From positions 124,001 through 188,000 of the forward strand of contig NZ_CABPSJ010000003.1 in the NCBI RefSeq assembly GCF_902459745.1: a stretch of 64,000 nt of DNA, in the 5' to 3' direction. This document shows positions 33,490 to 41,155 of this stretch, piece after piece. Position numbers and translations under genes: made by a program. Under the pieces are notes generated by a model. It made no database searches. It was not told the DNA's origin and saw only the letters and a list, made by a program, of their open reading frames with translations. The stretch comes from Pandoraea communis (GTDB taxonomy: Bacteria > Pseudomonadota > Gammaproteobacteria > Burkholderiales > Burkholderiaceae). The stretch's first letter is position 1, and each line of letters begins with the position of its first letter.

Positions 33490-33510
33490 GGCTGTGTGGG
33501 CAGGACGGGG

Positions 33511-34773
33511 TCAGAGCCGATGCGTGGCGGCGTCCAGCACCTGCACGCCGCGCATGAAGTCATCGAGATCCATGCTTTCCAGCGGATTGTGTGAGCCATT
33601 GGCGTTACGTACGAATACCATGCCGCTCGGAATGCCTGCGTTGGCGAAGATGGCGGCGTCGTGTCCGGCGCCACTCGGCACCCGTTCCTGAGGAAGATCG
33701 AACGTGCGGCAGACGTCGACCAGCAACGACGACACGTGCGCATCCATGATTGCCGGGGGCGACGAGAGTCGCCGGTCGAACACGAACTGCACGCCGCGAT
33801 CGCGTTCGATGGCGCGGCACTCCGTGCGCATCAACTCGTAGAAGACATCGAGCGTATCGGTGCTCTGGCTGCGCACTTCCAGACTGAAATCCACCTTGCC
33901 CGGAATGCGCGAGATGGCATGCTCGGCGGGATCGGTGCCGACGATACCGGTGGTTACCACCAGATCGATGCCACGCTCGAGCAGGGCGCGCCAATGCTCG
34001 TCGAGACGCGTGATGAGATCGGCCACCGCGAACATGGCGTCGTGACGCAACCAGCGCGGCACGGCCCCCGAGTGACCCGCCTCGCCCACACACGACACGC
34101 GATTGTGGCGAACATTGCCGCGAATGCCGGGCACGATGGCCACGGGCAGGTTGCGCGCGACCATCACCGGACCCTGTTCGATGTGCAGCTCCAGCCACGC
34201 TTTGGCTCGCGAGGCGTCGAACAGCATAGCCCCGTCGCGAATCGCGTCGACGTCGGCGCCGGCCTGCGCCATGCAGGCCGCGAGCGAGCGGCCATGCGTG
34301 CGATGGGGCATGGCCAGATCGGCGTCGTTCAGTTTGCCGAACAGCGCACTCGATCCCATGTATGCACGGCCGAACCACGCGCTTTCTTCGCCACGCAGTG
34401 CGAGCACGCGTACCGGTGTGGCGGGATGACGCTGGCTGCGCCGCTGTTCGACCAGGCACAGCAGACCGGCCACGATGCCGGCGAGACCGTCGTAGTTGCC
34501 GCCTTGCGGTACGGAGTCCAGATGCGAGCCGATCCATGTAGCGGGGGCGTTGCTGGCGTCACCGATATCGTCGGGCAGCGTGAAGATCAGGTTGGCGGCG
34601 CGGTCGCGCGTGACGGCCAGTCCCTGATGTCCGGCCCATTCCGTCAGATACGAGGCTGCGGCATTCTCGCCTTCGCCGTAGCTGTCGCGGGTAATGCCGA
34701 CGCCATCGTCGCCAAGACGGCGCAGGTCGGTGAAGAGTTGCTCGGCCAGCGGGGCCAGCGCGTTCAGTTCCAT
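33511..34773 (-). CDS. Zn-dependent M20 amidohydrolase (N-carbamoyl-amino-acid hydrolase/allantoate amidohydrolase type)
   Basis: 420 residues of the amidase/hydantoinase-carbamoylase branch of M20. Metal and catalytic residues: WIGSHLDSVPQGGNYDG (H84, D95), ALRGEESAWFGRAYMG (E129/E130), WLELHIEQGP (H197) and GAGHDAAIFANAGIP near the C-terminus. These enzymes hydrolyse N-carbamoyl groups (ureidosuccinate, N-carbamoyl-beta-alanine, allantoate). Last gene of the leftward operon with the dihydroorotate dehydrogenase-like pair. That context favours a carbamoyl-aspartate-type substrate, but this is inference. 60 bp separate it from the dehydrogenase gene. Confidence 0.9.
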   Translation of the reverse strand: MELNALAPLAEQLFTDLRRLGDDGVGITRDSYGEGENAAASYLTEWAGHQGLAVTRDRAANLIFTLPDDIGDASNAPATWIGSHLDSVPQGGNYDGLAGIVAGLLCLVEQRRSQRHPATPVRVLALRGEESAWFGRAYMGSSALFGKLNDADLAMPHRTHGRSLAACMAQAGADVDAIRDGAMLFDASRAKAWLELHIEQGPVMVARNLPVAIVPGIRGNVRHNRVSCVGEAGHSGAVPRWLRHDAMFAVADLITRLDEHWRALLERGIDLVVTTGIVGTDPAEHAISRIPGKVDFSLEVRSQSTDTLDVFYELMRTECRAIERDRGVQFVFDRRLSSPPAIMDAHVSSLLVDVCRTFDLPQERVPSGAGHDAAIFANAGIPSGMVFVRNANGSHNPLESMDLDDFMRGVQVLDAATHRL

Positions 34774-34833
34774 GAGTGTGCTTCTTTTCGCGTGAGGCTT
34801 TGCGAGGGTTGCGTGTAACGTGTGACGGCGTGC

Positions 34834-35784
34834 TCAGCCGGATTGCTGTGCAAAGCGCAGCCAACGGTCGGTCAGTTGGGCGTCGAGGGCGACGGCGCCG
34901 GTGAGCGTCGCGACGTGATCGATGGCCTGTGCGTCGCAGTACGCCGCGAGTCCGTCGATGATGTGTCCCATCACGGCCGGATCGCGGAACGACGCCGTGC
35001 CGACCTGCACGGCCGACGCGCCCGCGAGCATGAATTCCACGGCGTCGTCTGCCGTTTCGATACCGCCGCAGCCGATGATCGGAATGCGCACCGCACGATG
35101 GCATTGATGCACGAGCCGAATGGCGAGTGGCTTGATCGCCGGTCCGGACAGACCGCCCATCACGTTGCCGAGCTTGGGCTTGCGCGTGCGCACGTCGATC
35201 GCCATGCCGAGCACGGTGTTGCCCATGACGATGGCGTCGGCACCGGCGTCTTCCGCTGCTTTGGCAATCAGCGCGATCTGACCGGCGTTGGGTGTGAGCT
35301 TGACCCACAGCGGGTGCGAGGTGCGCCGGCGAATGGCGCTCACGGCCTTGTATGTGGTCTCGGGCAGCATGGCGAAGGCCATGCCGTCCGCTTCGAGGTT
35401 CGGGCAGGAGATGTTCGCTTCGATGGCCGCGACTTCCGGCAGCGAGAGCGTCTCGCAGGCTTGCCCGAAAGACTCCGCCGTATCGGCAGACACCGACACC
35501 ACCACGGGCGTATCGAAACGTGTATAGGCGGGCAGAACATCGCGCCGGTAGGTGTCGAGGCCCTTGCTCGGAATGCCGATGGAGTTGAGCATGCCGCTGG
35601 CGGTCTCGGCCACGCGCGGCGTCGGATTGCCCGCACGCGTGGCAGGCGAGACGCTCTTGACGACAAGCGCGCCGAGCCGGGTCAGGTCCAGCGCTTCGGC
35701 ATATTCGACCGCGAAGCAACCGGAGGCCGGCATGACCGGATTGCGCAAGGTGAGCGATCCGATGCGTACGGAAAGATCAGCCAA
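34834..35784 (-). CDS. Dihydroorotate dehydrogenase-like flavoprotein, class 1B type
   Basis: 316 residues, FMN TIM-barrel. Family motifs: RNPVMPASGCFAVEY, KSVSPATRAGNPTPRVAET, MLNSIGIPSKGL, EANISCPN with the class 1 catalytic cysteine, VKLTPNAGQI, VMGGLSGPAIKPLA and IIGCGGIETADDAVEFMLAGASAVQVGTA. The class 1B assignment rests on the adjacent PyrK-like gene. The start is a TTG at 35784 with GGAGG six bases upstream, overlapping the PyrK-like stop by 8 bp; an ATG seven codons upstream (35805) is the alternative. Betaproteobacteria normally make pyrimidines with the membrane class 2 enzyme, so this NAD-linked type probably serves catabolism. Confidence 0.88.
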   Translation of the reverse strand: MADLSVRIGSLTLRNPVMPASGCFAVEYAEALDLTRLGALVVKSVSPATRAGNPTPRVAETASGMLNSIGIPSKGLDTYRRDVLPAYTRFDTPVVVSVSADTAESFGQACETLSLPEVAAIEANISCPNLEADGMAFAMLPETTYKAVSAIRRRTSHPLWVKLTPNAGQIALIAKAAEDAGADAIVMGNTVLGMAIDVRTRKPKLGNVMGGLSGPAIKPLAIRLVHQCHRAVRIPIIGCGGIETADDAVEFMLAGASAVQVGTASFRDPAVMGHIIDGLAAYCDAQAIDHVATLTGAVALDAQLTDRWLRFAQQSG

Positions 35785-36709
35785 AGTCCACCTCCCCGAC
35801 GACATCTCGAATCGGAAACACAGGGCCTTCGCGGCACACGCGCAGGAATTGCTTGTCGCCATCGCGATCGAACAGGCGCACGCAGGACAGGCAAACGCCC
35901 ATGCCGCACGCCATGCGTTGCTCCATCGCCACCTCGGCGGTGATGTGCGGGTGTGCGTGCAGCACACGCTGGAGCAGCATCAACAGACGATGCGAGCCGC
36001 AGGTGTAGACGGCGTCGTGCGGTGTGGCGTCGAGCAGGGCGCGTATGCGCGGCGCCAATGCCTCGACGGCCGACGAGCCGTCGGTGTCGAACACGCAATG
36101 CACGTCGGCCAGTGCGCGGGCCTGCGGCGAGCGCAGGAATTCGTCGCGCATCAGATCGGCCTCGCTGCGGGCCGACATGACGACCGTCAACTTCAGCCCG
36201 GCCGCCGCCGCGCGCTGCACGAGCGGCGCCATTGTCGCGAGCCCCACGCCGCGCGCCACCAGCATCACGCGCTGCCACTGCTCAGGCTGCGTGTTGAGCG
36301 TGAAGGTGTTGCCCAGCGGGCCGACGATATCGAGCGTTGCCCCTTCCGGCAGGGTGGCCAGCGCACGTGTGCCAACGCCCGTCACGTTGTAGAGAAATTC
36401 AATGGTGTCCGGCTCGGGGCCGGTGCCGTACACGCTCATGGGGCGCAGCAGGAAGGGCGCGTCGCTGTCGGTGACCGGGCACTTCAATTGGTAGAACTGG
36501 CCGGGCTGCGTCGTGAGGGCGACGGGCGCATCTGCCTGCAGACGCAGATAGCGGTAACGCGCATTGACGGCGCGATGCGCGAGCACGCGGCAACGATGCG
36601 TCGCAACCGTAGGGGTGGGGCATGTCGCCTCTTGCGCGGCATGTGTGTCCGGGGGCACCGGCGCCCATGGGCGGGTGACGTCGGCACACGTCAGAGTGGC
36701 AACTGACAT
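35777..36709 (-). CDS. PyrK-like FAD/[2Fe-2S] electron-transfer subunit
   Basis: About 310 residues. A ~55-residue N-terminal extension of unknown role precedes a ferredoxin-reductase FAD domain (YRYLRLQADAP, PGQFYQLKCP, FLLRPMSVYG), an NAD-binding domain (GLATMAPLVQRAAA, YTCGSHRLL) and a C-terminal [2Fe-2S] motif Cx4Cx2Cx15C starting CGMGVCLSC. PyrK passes electrons between NAD(H) and the FMN of class 1B dihydroorotate dehydrogenase. The ATG at 36709 has GGAG close upstream. Its stop overlaps the start of the partner gene, consistent with a stoichiometric heteromer. Confidence 0.9.
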   Translation of the reverse strand: MSVATLTCADVTRPWAPVPPDTHAAQEATCPTPTVATHRCRVLAHRAVNARYRYLRLQADAPVALTTQPGQFYQLKCPVTDSDAPFLLRPMSVYGTGPEPDTIEFLYNVTGVGTRALATLPEGATLDIVGPLGNTFTLNTQPEQWQRVMLVARGVGLATMAPLVQRAAAAGLKLTVVMSARSEADLMRDEFLRSPQARALADVHCVFDTDGSSAVEALAPRIRALLDATPHDAVYTCGSHRLLMLLQRVLHAHPHITAEVAMEQRMACGMGVCLSCVRLFDRDGDKQFLRVCREGPVFPIRDVVGEVDFG

Positions 36710-36787
36710 GGGGGCTCCGAATAAATGGGGGCGGGCGTTGTGAGGCGACGCGACGACGTCGTAACGTCGCACGCGTCGTGTCTCCCG

Positions 36788-38050
36788 TTACTCGAGTTCA
36801 ACGCCTTTGAGTTCGGGGATCAGGAAACGCGTCGCGAACATGTCGAGCACGTAAAGACTCGCGAGCAGCGCGATGGCGATCTGGAACGAGTAGCGGGCAG
36901 CGAGTGCACCGACGACGACAGGCCCCAACCCGCCGATGGCGCGTCCGATGTTCCACAGCACGTTCTGCGCGGTGGCGCGTGCAGCGGTGGGGTAGGCCTC
37001 GGACATGAGCGTGCCGTAGCCGCCGACCATGCCGTTGACGAACATGCCCATCAAGGCACCGGCGAAGAGCATCACCATCGGGTCGGTCAACTGGGCGTAG
37101 ACGAGCACCATGACCACGGCCCCCGCCTGATACAGCAGGAACGTGGGGCGGCGTCCGATACGGTCGGCCAGTTGCCCGAACGCCCAGACGCCGATCATCA
37201 TGCCGATCACGGTGACTGCAGTCCAAATGCCAGACTTCGTGAGCGAGAAGCCGAGCTTCTGCGAGAGGAACGTCGGCAGCCAGATCATGATGCCGTAGTA
37301 GCCGAAGTTCTGGACCGAGCAAAGAATCACGATGCCCAGGCTCACCCGGGTGGTGCGGGCGTCCTTCACGAGCAGACGGAAGGCGTTGCTGCCCTGACCT
37401 GACTTCGCAGGCTTGCCGGTGCGTCGCACGAAGACTTCGGGCTCGTGCAGCTTGTTACGCAGCACCCACGCGACGAGTGCCGGCAGCACCCCCACGAGGA
37501 ACATGCCGCGCCAGCCGATATGCATCAGCAACAGCGGTGTGAGCAGTGCCGCGGCGAGTACGCCCGTCTGCCAGCCCAGCGCGACGTAAGACGAGACGCG
37601 TGCGCGTTTGGCCGCAGGCCACGCTTCGGCGGCCAGCGCCATGCCGATGCCGAATTCGCCGCCGAGTCCGATGCCCGCAATCGTGCGATACACGAGCAAG
37701 TCCCAGAAGCCCTGCGCAAATGCGCACAGCCCGGTGAAGACGGCGAACAGCAGGATCGTCCACGTGAGCATACGCACACGGCCGTAGCGATCCGAGAGCG
37801 CACCGAACAGAATGCCGCCCGCGACGGCGCCGATCAGTGTCCACGTCACGAGTGCACCGGCCTGGCCCGGCGAGAGTTGCAGCCCAACCGTAATGGCCGG
37901 GAGCATGAAGCCGAGGATCAGCAGATCGAAACCGTCCATCGCATAGCCGATGGCAGAGCCCGCAAGCGCTTTCCATGCGTAAGGGGTAACGATGTCGTCG
38001 GACGTGGCGCCTGGGCGTTGGGCACTCGGTGTGTTCAGGTTGGCTTCCAT
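36788..38050 (-). CDS. MFS transporter (aromatic/organic acid:H+ symporter-like)
   Basis: About 420 residues, twelve spans. Visible: SAIGYAMDGFDLLILGFMLPAI (the DGFD motif of acid symporters), FGALSDRYGRVRM in loop 2-3, YRTIAGIGLGGEFGIGMALAAE, and the second-half GQLADRIGRRP. It probably imports an organic acid such as orotate or a related substrate for the downstream enzymes. The ATG at 38050 has AGGAA about 8 bases upstream. First gene of the operon; a 16-bp palindrome lies 72-87 bp upstream, where it would fall between -35- and -10-like sequences. Confidence 0.9.
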   Translation of the reverse strand: MEANLNTPSAQRPGATSDDIVTPYAWKALAGSAIGYAMDGFDLLILGFMLPAITVGLQLSPGQAGALVTWTLIGAVAGGILFGALSDRYGRVRMLTWTILLFAVFTGLCAFAQGFWDLLVYRTIAGIGLGGEFGIGMALAAEAWPAAKRARVSSYVALGWQTGVLAAALLTPLLLMHIGWRGMFLVGVLPALVAWVLRNKLHEPEVFVRRTGKPAKSGQGSNAFRLLVKDARTTRVSLGIVILCSVQNFGYYGIMIWLPTFLSQKLGFSLTKSGIWTAVTVIGMMIGVWAFGQLADRIGRRPTFLLYQAGAVVMVLVYAQLTDPMVMLFAGALMGMFVNGMVGGYGTLMSEAYPTAARATAQNVLWNIGRAIGGLGPVVVGALAARYSFQIAIALLASLYVLDMFATRFLIPELKGVELE

Positions 38051-38121
38051 GATCGGTTCCTGTGGGACGGTGAATCGACGCAGCGGGGTTAAACACCGCA
38101 CCGCGCGGTTTTCGTCAAATT

Positions 38122-38137
38122 GTCTAAATTTTTAGAC
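38122..38137. promoter_or_regulatory. Operator-like palindrome, copy 1
   Basis: GTCTAAA-TT-TTTAGAC, perfect 7-bp arms, upstream of the leftward MFS gene. On the minus strand a TTGATC just before it could be a -35 element, so a bound protein would block the promoter. Same motif as at 38556-38571 and 39911-39926. Confidence 0.65.
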
Positions 38138-38217
38138 GATCAAGTGAAAAAAATACCGCCGGGGAGATGCGAGCCAAGCGTCGTCCATCGTCACGCATCG
38201 TCATCATGCGTTATGCG

Positions 38218-38541
38218 TTATGCGTAGACCTCGGTCGTCAACTGTGCGGCGAAGCCGTTCAGCGTGGCGAGGAAGGTGGCATCGGAGGTGGCCGCTGCAT
38301 CGCGCAACATCGTGGCATGGGCTTTGGTGCGGGCGAGAAATGCCTGAAACGTCTCGCCGTTGGCGGCAATGCCCGACTGGCGTTCCGCGAACGTTTGTGC
38401 GGCCTGCGCGAGCAACAGCAACGCAGCGGATTCCCGCGTGGCCGTGCGCGACGCATTGAGACAACGTGCAGCAAAATCCTCGATGTCGGACAGACCGACC
38501 GTGTCGCGTTGTAACCAGACGCATGCAAGCTGCAGATCCAT
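38218..38541 (-). CDS. Orphan helical protein, about 107 residues
   Basis: Starts MDLQLACVWLQRDTVGLSDIEDFAARCLNASRTATRES and continues with alanine-rich amphipathic helices to a LTTEVYA end. No signal peptide, no family recognised. Start choice: the ATG at 38541 has GGAG six to seven bases upstream; ATGs at 38544 and 38553 are in frame, and the last lies only two bases from a perfect 16-bp palindrome, so the transcript may be nearly leaderless. Its promoter carries the same palindrome as the MFS operon and the porin, so it is probably a co-regulated accessory of that system. Confidence 0.65.
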   Translation of the reverse strand: MDLQLACVWLQRDTVGLSDIEDFAARCLNASRTATRESAALLLLAQAAQTFAERQSGIAANGETFQAFLARTKAHATMLRDAAATSDATFLATLNGFAAQLTTEVYA

Positions 38542-38555
38542 CATGCTCTCCATCT

Positions 38556-38571
38556 GTCTAAATATTTAGAC
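38556..38571. promoter_or_regulatory. Operator-like palindrome, copy 2
   Basis: GTCTAAATATTTAGAC, a perfect 16-bp palindrome 15-30 bp upstream of the ATG at 38541. It must overlap the promoter or the very start of the transcript of the 38218-38541 gene. Confidence 0.65.
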
Positions 38572-38714
38572 TAAACGAACCCGGCAGGGCAGGCAAGACG
38601 AAAATAATCGGGTCAAACCCTGATATCGAGACGCCATGCGACGGCAGCCATTGCTGATGAGCATTGCGTGCCGTCGCGTGCCTCGGGAAGGCTGGCGGTA
38701 TCGCCAGCCCTCAC

Positions 38715-39764
38715 TCAGAACTTCATGCGCAGGCCGGCGCCGTAGGTCTGTCCGGTCGACATGTCGCTCATGTGGTCGTACTTGTATGCGGCGTAGATGT
38801 CCGTGCGCTTGGACAGCGGGTAGTCGTAGCCGAGGGCCCATGTGGTGCGGCGCTGGTTGTCGCCCGAACCGTTCGAACCGGTATAGGCCACCGATGCGAG
38901 CACGCTGCCGCGGCCGAGCGGGACCGATGCGCCCAACTGACCCGTATTCGCGTGGAAGTTGCCGCTTGCGGCCTGACTTGCTACGAGCATGTACTGGGCG
39001 AAGACCTTCACCACGGCGAAGTCATACGAGAGGCCGAGTTGTGCCGTGTTCTGGTTGGTCAGCCCGGCGACGCCCGGCAACTGCGTGCCGAAGTCCCCCG
39101 GTGTCGCGCTGAAATTCACGTACTGATAGTTCGCGGCCGCGGCGAACGGGCCATTGGCGTAGGTGACGGACGCCGCCCATTTCTTCGCGCTATGGTCGGT
39201 CGCGCTGTTGCCGGTGGCGTAAAGCAACGTGCCCGCCAGCCCGGCGTAAGTCGGCGACGTGTACGCCACGGCGTTATTCCACGCCGAGTCGCCCACCACG
39301 CCCTGTGTCCCCAGACCCTTGTAGGTGTGGAAGATCATCGGCGAGAAGGTGTACGAGTTATTGAACGGGTTGAACTGGATCGTCGCCAGATAAAGCGGCG
39401 TCGTGATGCGGCCGAGGCGCAAGGTGCCGAGTCCGTTGGACAGGCCGACATACGCGTTGCGCGAGAAGAAGCTGTCGCCGGCGAAGCGGCCGTAGGTTCC
39501 GTTGTTCGGCTGGAAGTAGCTCTCGAGCACGAACAGCGCGCTGTTGCCGCCACCCAGGTCTTCGGTGCCGGCCAGGCCCCAATACGACGTGGTCATACCG
39601 CCGCCTTGCTGCACGACGGCAGCGTTGCCGCCCGGGTTCTTCACCGAGCCGACATAAGCGTCTGCCAGGCCGTAGAAGCTCACGCTCGATTGGGCGTGGG
39701 CCGTGGTTGCGAGCGTTGCGGCGCTCAGTGCGGCGGCACCAGCCACCTTGTGCCAGGTCTTCAT
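38715..39764 (-). CDS. Gram-negative porin (OmpC-like, betaproteobacterial family)
   Basis: About 349 residues. A signal peptide MKTWHKVAGAAALSAATLATTAHA, then the typical porin start QSSVSFYGLADAYVG and alternating beta-strands: SYWGLAGTEDLGGGNSALFVLES, FFSRNAYVGLSNGLGTLRLGR (loop 3 region), and the C-terminal YAAYKYDHMSD...GAGLRMKF ending in phenylalanine for BAM recognition. Trimeric outer-membrane diffusion channel. The start is one of two adjacent ATGs (39764 or 39767) after AGAGGA. Its upstream region holds palindrome copy 3, suggesting that substrate-specific uptake is regulated with the MFS operon. Confidence 0.94.
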   Translation of the reverse strand: MKTWHKVAGAAALSAATLATTAHAQSSVSFYGLADAYVGSVKNPGGNAAVVQQGGGMTTSYWGLAGTEDLGGGNSALFVLESYFQPNNGTYGRFAGDSFFSRNAYVGLSNGLGTLRLGRITTPLYLATIQFNPFNNSYTFSPMIFHTYKGLGTQGVVGDSAWNNAVAYTSPTYAGLAGTLLYATGNSATDHSAKKWAASVTYANGPFAAAANYQYVNFSATPGDFGTQLPGVAGLTNQNTAQLGLSYDFAVVKVFAQYMLVASQAASGNFHANTGQLGASVPLGRGSVLASVAYTGSNGSGDNQRRTTWALGYDYPLSKRTDIYAAYKYDHMSDMSTGQTYGAGLRMKF

Positions 39765-40110
39765 CATTTCCTCTTTGTTGTATAAATTTCTGGACGGCGC
39801 GCAGGCTATCACTGCCGGCGCGTGCGGTCACCCCCCAAACCACGGCAAACCTGCTCCCGGTGCAGGGCATTCCCACGCAATGGGGTATCCGTGTTCGGGA
39901 TCGTGCAGATGTCTAAAAAAATAGACAACAGGAAAAATATTCGCCGGGCGAATGTGGGGTGTTTGCGACAGTGCACCCAACGGGGCGGGGTGAGTAGGGA
40001 CTGTCATGGCGCGGCATCGGGACGTGCGGGCGACCGGTATAATCCCCGCACTGCAATGCGGGTGCGGCGCGATTGGCCGGGCCGGGCATTGGCATCCGAC
40101 AGGGGGCGAT
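39765..40110. other. Divergent promoter region between porin and XRE regulator
   Basis: About 346 bases without a gene, containing palindrome copy 3 (39911-39926) and an AT-rich patch just after it (39927-39945). Both the leftward porin and the rightward regulator must be transcribed from here. Confidence 0.45.
39911..39926. promoter_or_regulatory. Operator-like palindrome, copy 3 (imperfect)
   Basis: GTCTAAAAAAATAGAC: same 16-bp length and outer arms GTCTA/TAGAC as copies 1 and 2, with a degenerate centre. It lies in the divergent region between the porin and the XRE regulator, 147 bp upstream of the porin ATG and 185 bp upstream of the regulator start. Confidence 0.6.
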
Positions 40111-41025
40111 TTGAATCGAGCTGCGACGACATCCCGGGCGCCGAGGGGCGCGCGTTTCAATTTCCGAGCCATTGGCGAGCGCTTGCGCGCCTACCGGCTG
40201 GCGGCGGAATTACGTAGCGAGGATGTGGCGGAGCGCCTCGATATCTCACGCGCGGCCATCTATAAGCTTGAGCGCGGCGAGATCGTCAAGATCGATACGC
40301 TTGAGCGGCTCGCGGCACTGCTGGGGGTGTCGCTCGCCAATTTGCTGGGCGTGGAAGTCGAATATCACGACTCGGCGGTGAGCTATTTCGAGCGGATGCG
40401 CCAGTTGGAGAGCCGCTCCGAGCGTATCGTCGCGCACTTCGACCCGATTTCGTTTCTGCTGACCTCGGAAGACTATGACGTGTGGCTGCGTCACATGCTC
40501 GACGAGAGCATTCCCCCCACGCTCGCCGACCGCCATTGGGCGAACACGATCGATCGCGTGCTGGGCATCTTGCAGGATCGCAAGTCGAGTTTCTCGCGTC
40601 AGCGGCTGGCGGTGACCAGCCTCATCGGGTTGCGCCAGATCGAGCAGTTCCTGCATCACGGACTCGTCGGGCGGCTGGGACTGCCGCCGGGCGTGCAGCT
40701 CGAGCGGAAGATGGCGGCACGTCGCGAGGTCGCGCGCATTGTCGAGTTCCTCGAGGCCGACACGACGGGCGTGCAGATCGGCATCGTGAGTGACAACATG
40801 CCGAACGAGACGTTCCAGATCTTCGAAGCGCAGGGCGAAGCCTATGTCGCTGTCTCGCCGTTCCGTCTGGGCGAGCTACCCAACTTACGTACTGGTATTG
40901 CCACGATCACGACCTCGCCTGACGGGGTGGGCATGTATCGCGCCATGATCGATCGCCTGTGGGCCGATTCGGCCAAGGGGAGGGAAGGCGCGGCCCTTTT
41001 GGGGCAACTGCTCGCACGTTTCTGA
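40111..41025 (+). CDS. XRE-family transcriptional regulator
   Basis: 304 residues. An N-terminal helix-turn-helix (RAIGERLRAYRLAAELRSEDVAERLDISRAAIYKLERGEIVKIDTLERLAALLGV) and a ~230-residue C-terminal part without a recognised domain, with RQIEQFLHHGLVGRLG, EFLEADTTGVQIGIVSDNMPNETFQIFEAQG and AYVAVSPFRLGELPNLRTGIATITT, which looks like a ligand-sensing fold. The start is a TTG at 40111 after AGGGGGC. It lies next to the porin/MFS/enzyme cluster and is the obvious candidate to bind the three GTCTAAA palindromes; this is inferred from position. Confidence 0.85.
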   Translation: MNRAATTSRAPRGARFNFRAIGERLRAYRLAAELRSEDVAERLDISRAAIYKLERGEIVKIDTLERLAALLGVSLANLLGVEVEYHDSAVSYFERMRQLESRSERIVAHFDPISFLLTSEDYDVWLRHMLDESIPPTLADRHWANTIDRVLGILQDRKSSFSRQRLAVTSLIGLRQIEQFLHHGLVGRLGLPPGVQLERKMAARREVARIVEFLEADTTGVQIGIVSDNMPNETFQIFEAQGEAYVAVSPFRLGELPNLRTGIATITTSPDGVGMYRAMIDRLWADSAKGREGAALLGQLLARF

Positions 41026-41155
41026 TGGCGGTGGGAAACGGATGCGCTGGTGCCACAAAGCGAAGCCATTCGACATTATCGATATCCCCGCACGGCGAAT
41101 CCATTTAGTCTCCACGCGCCTGAAGACCATCCGGTCTGTTTATCTGGAGACGATC

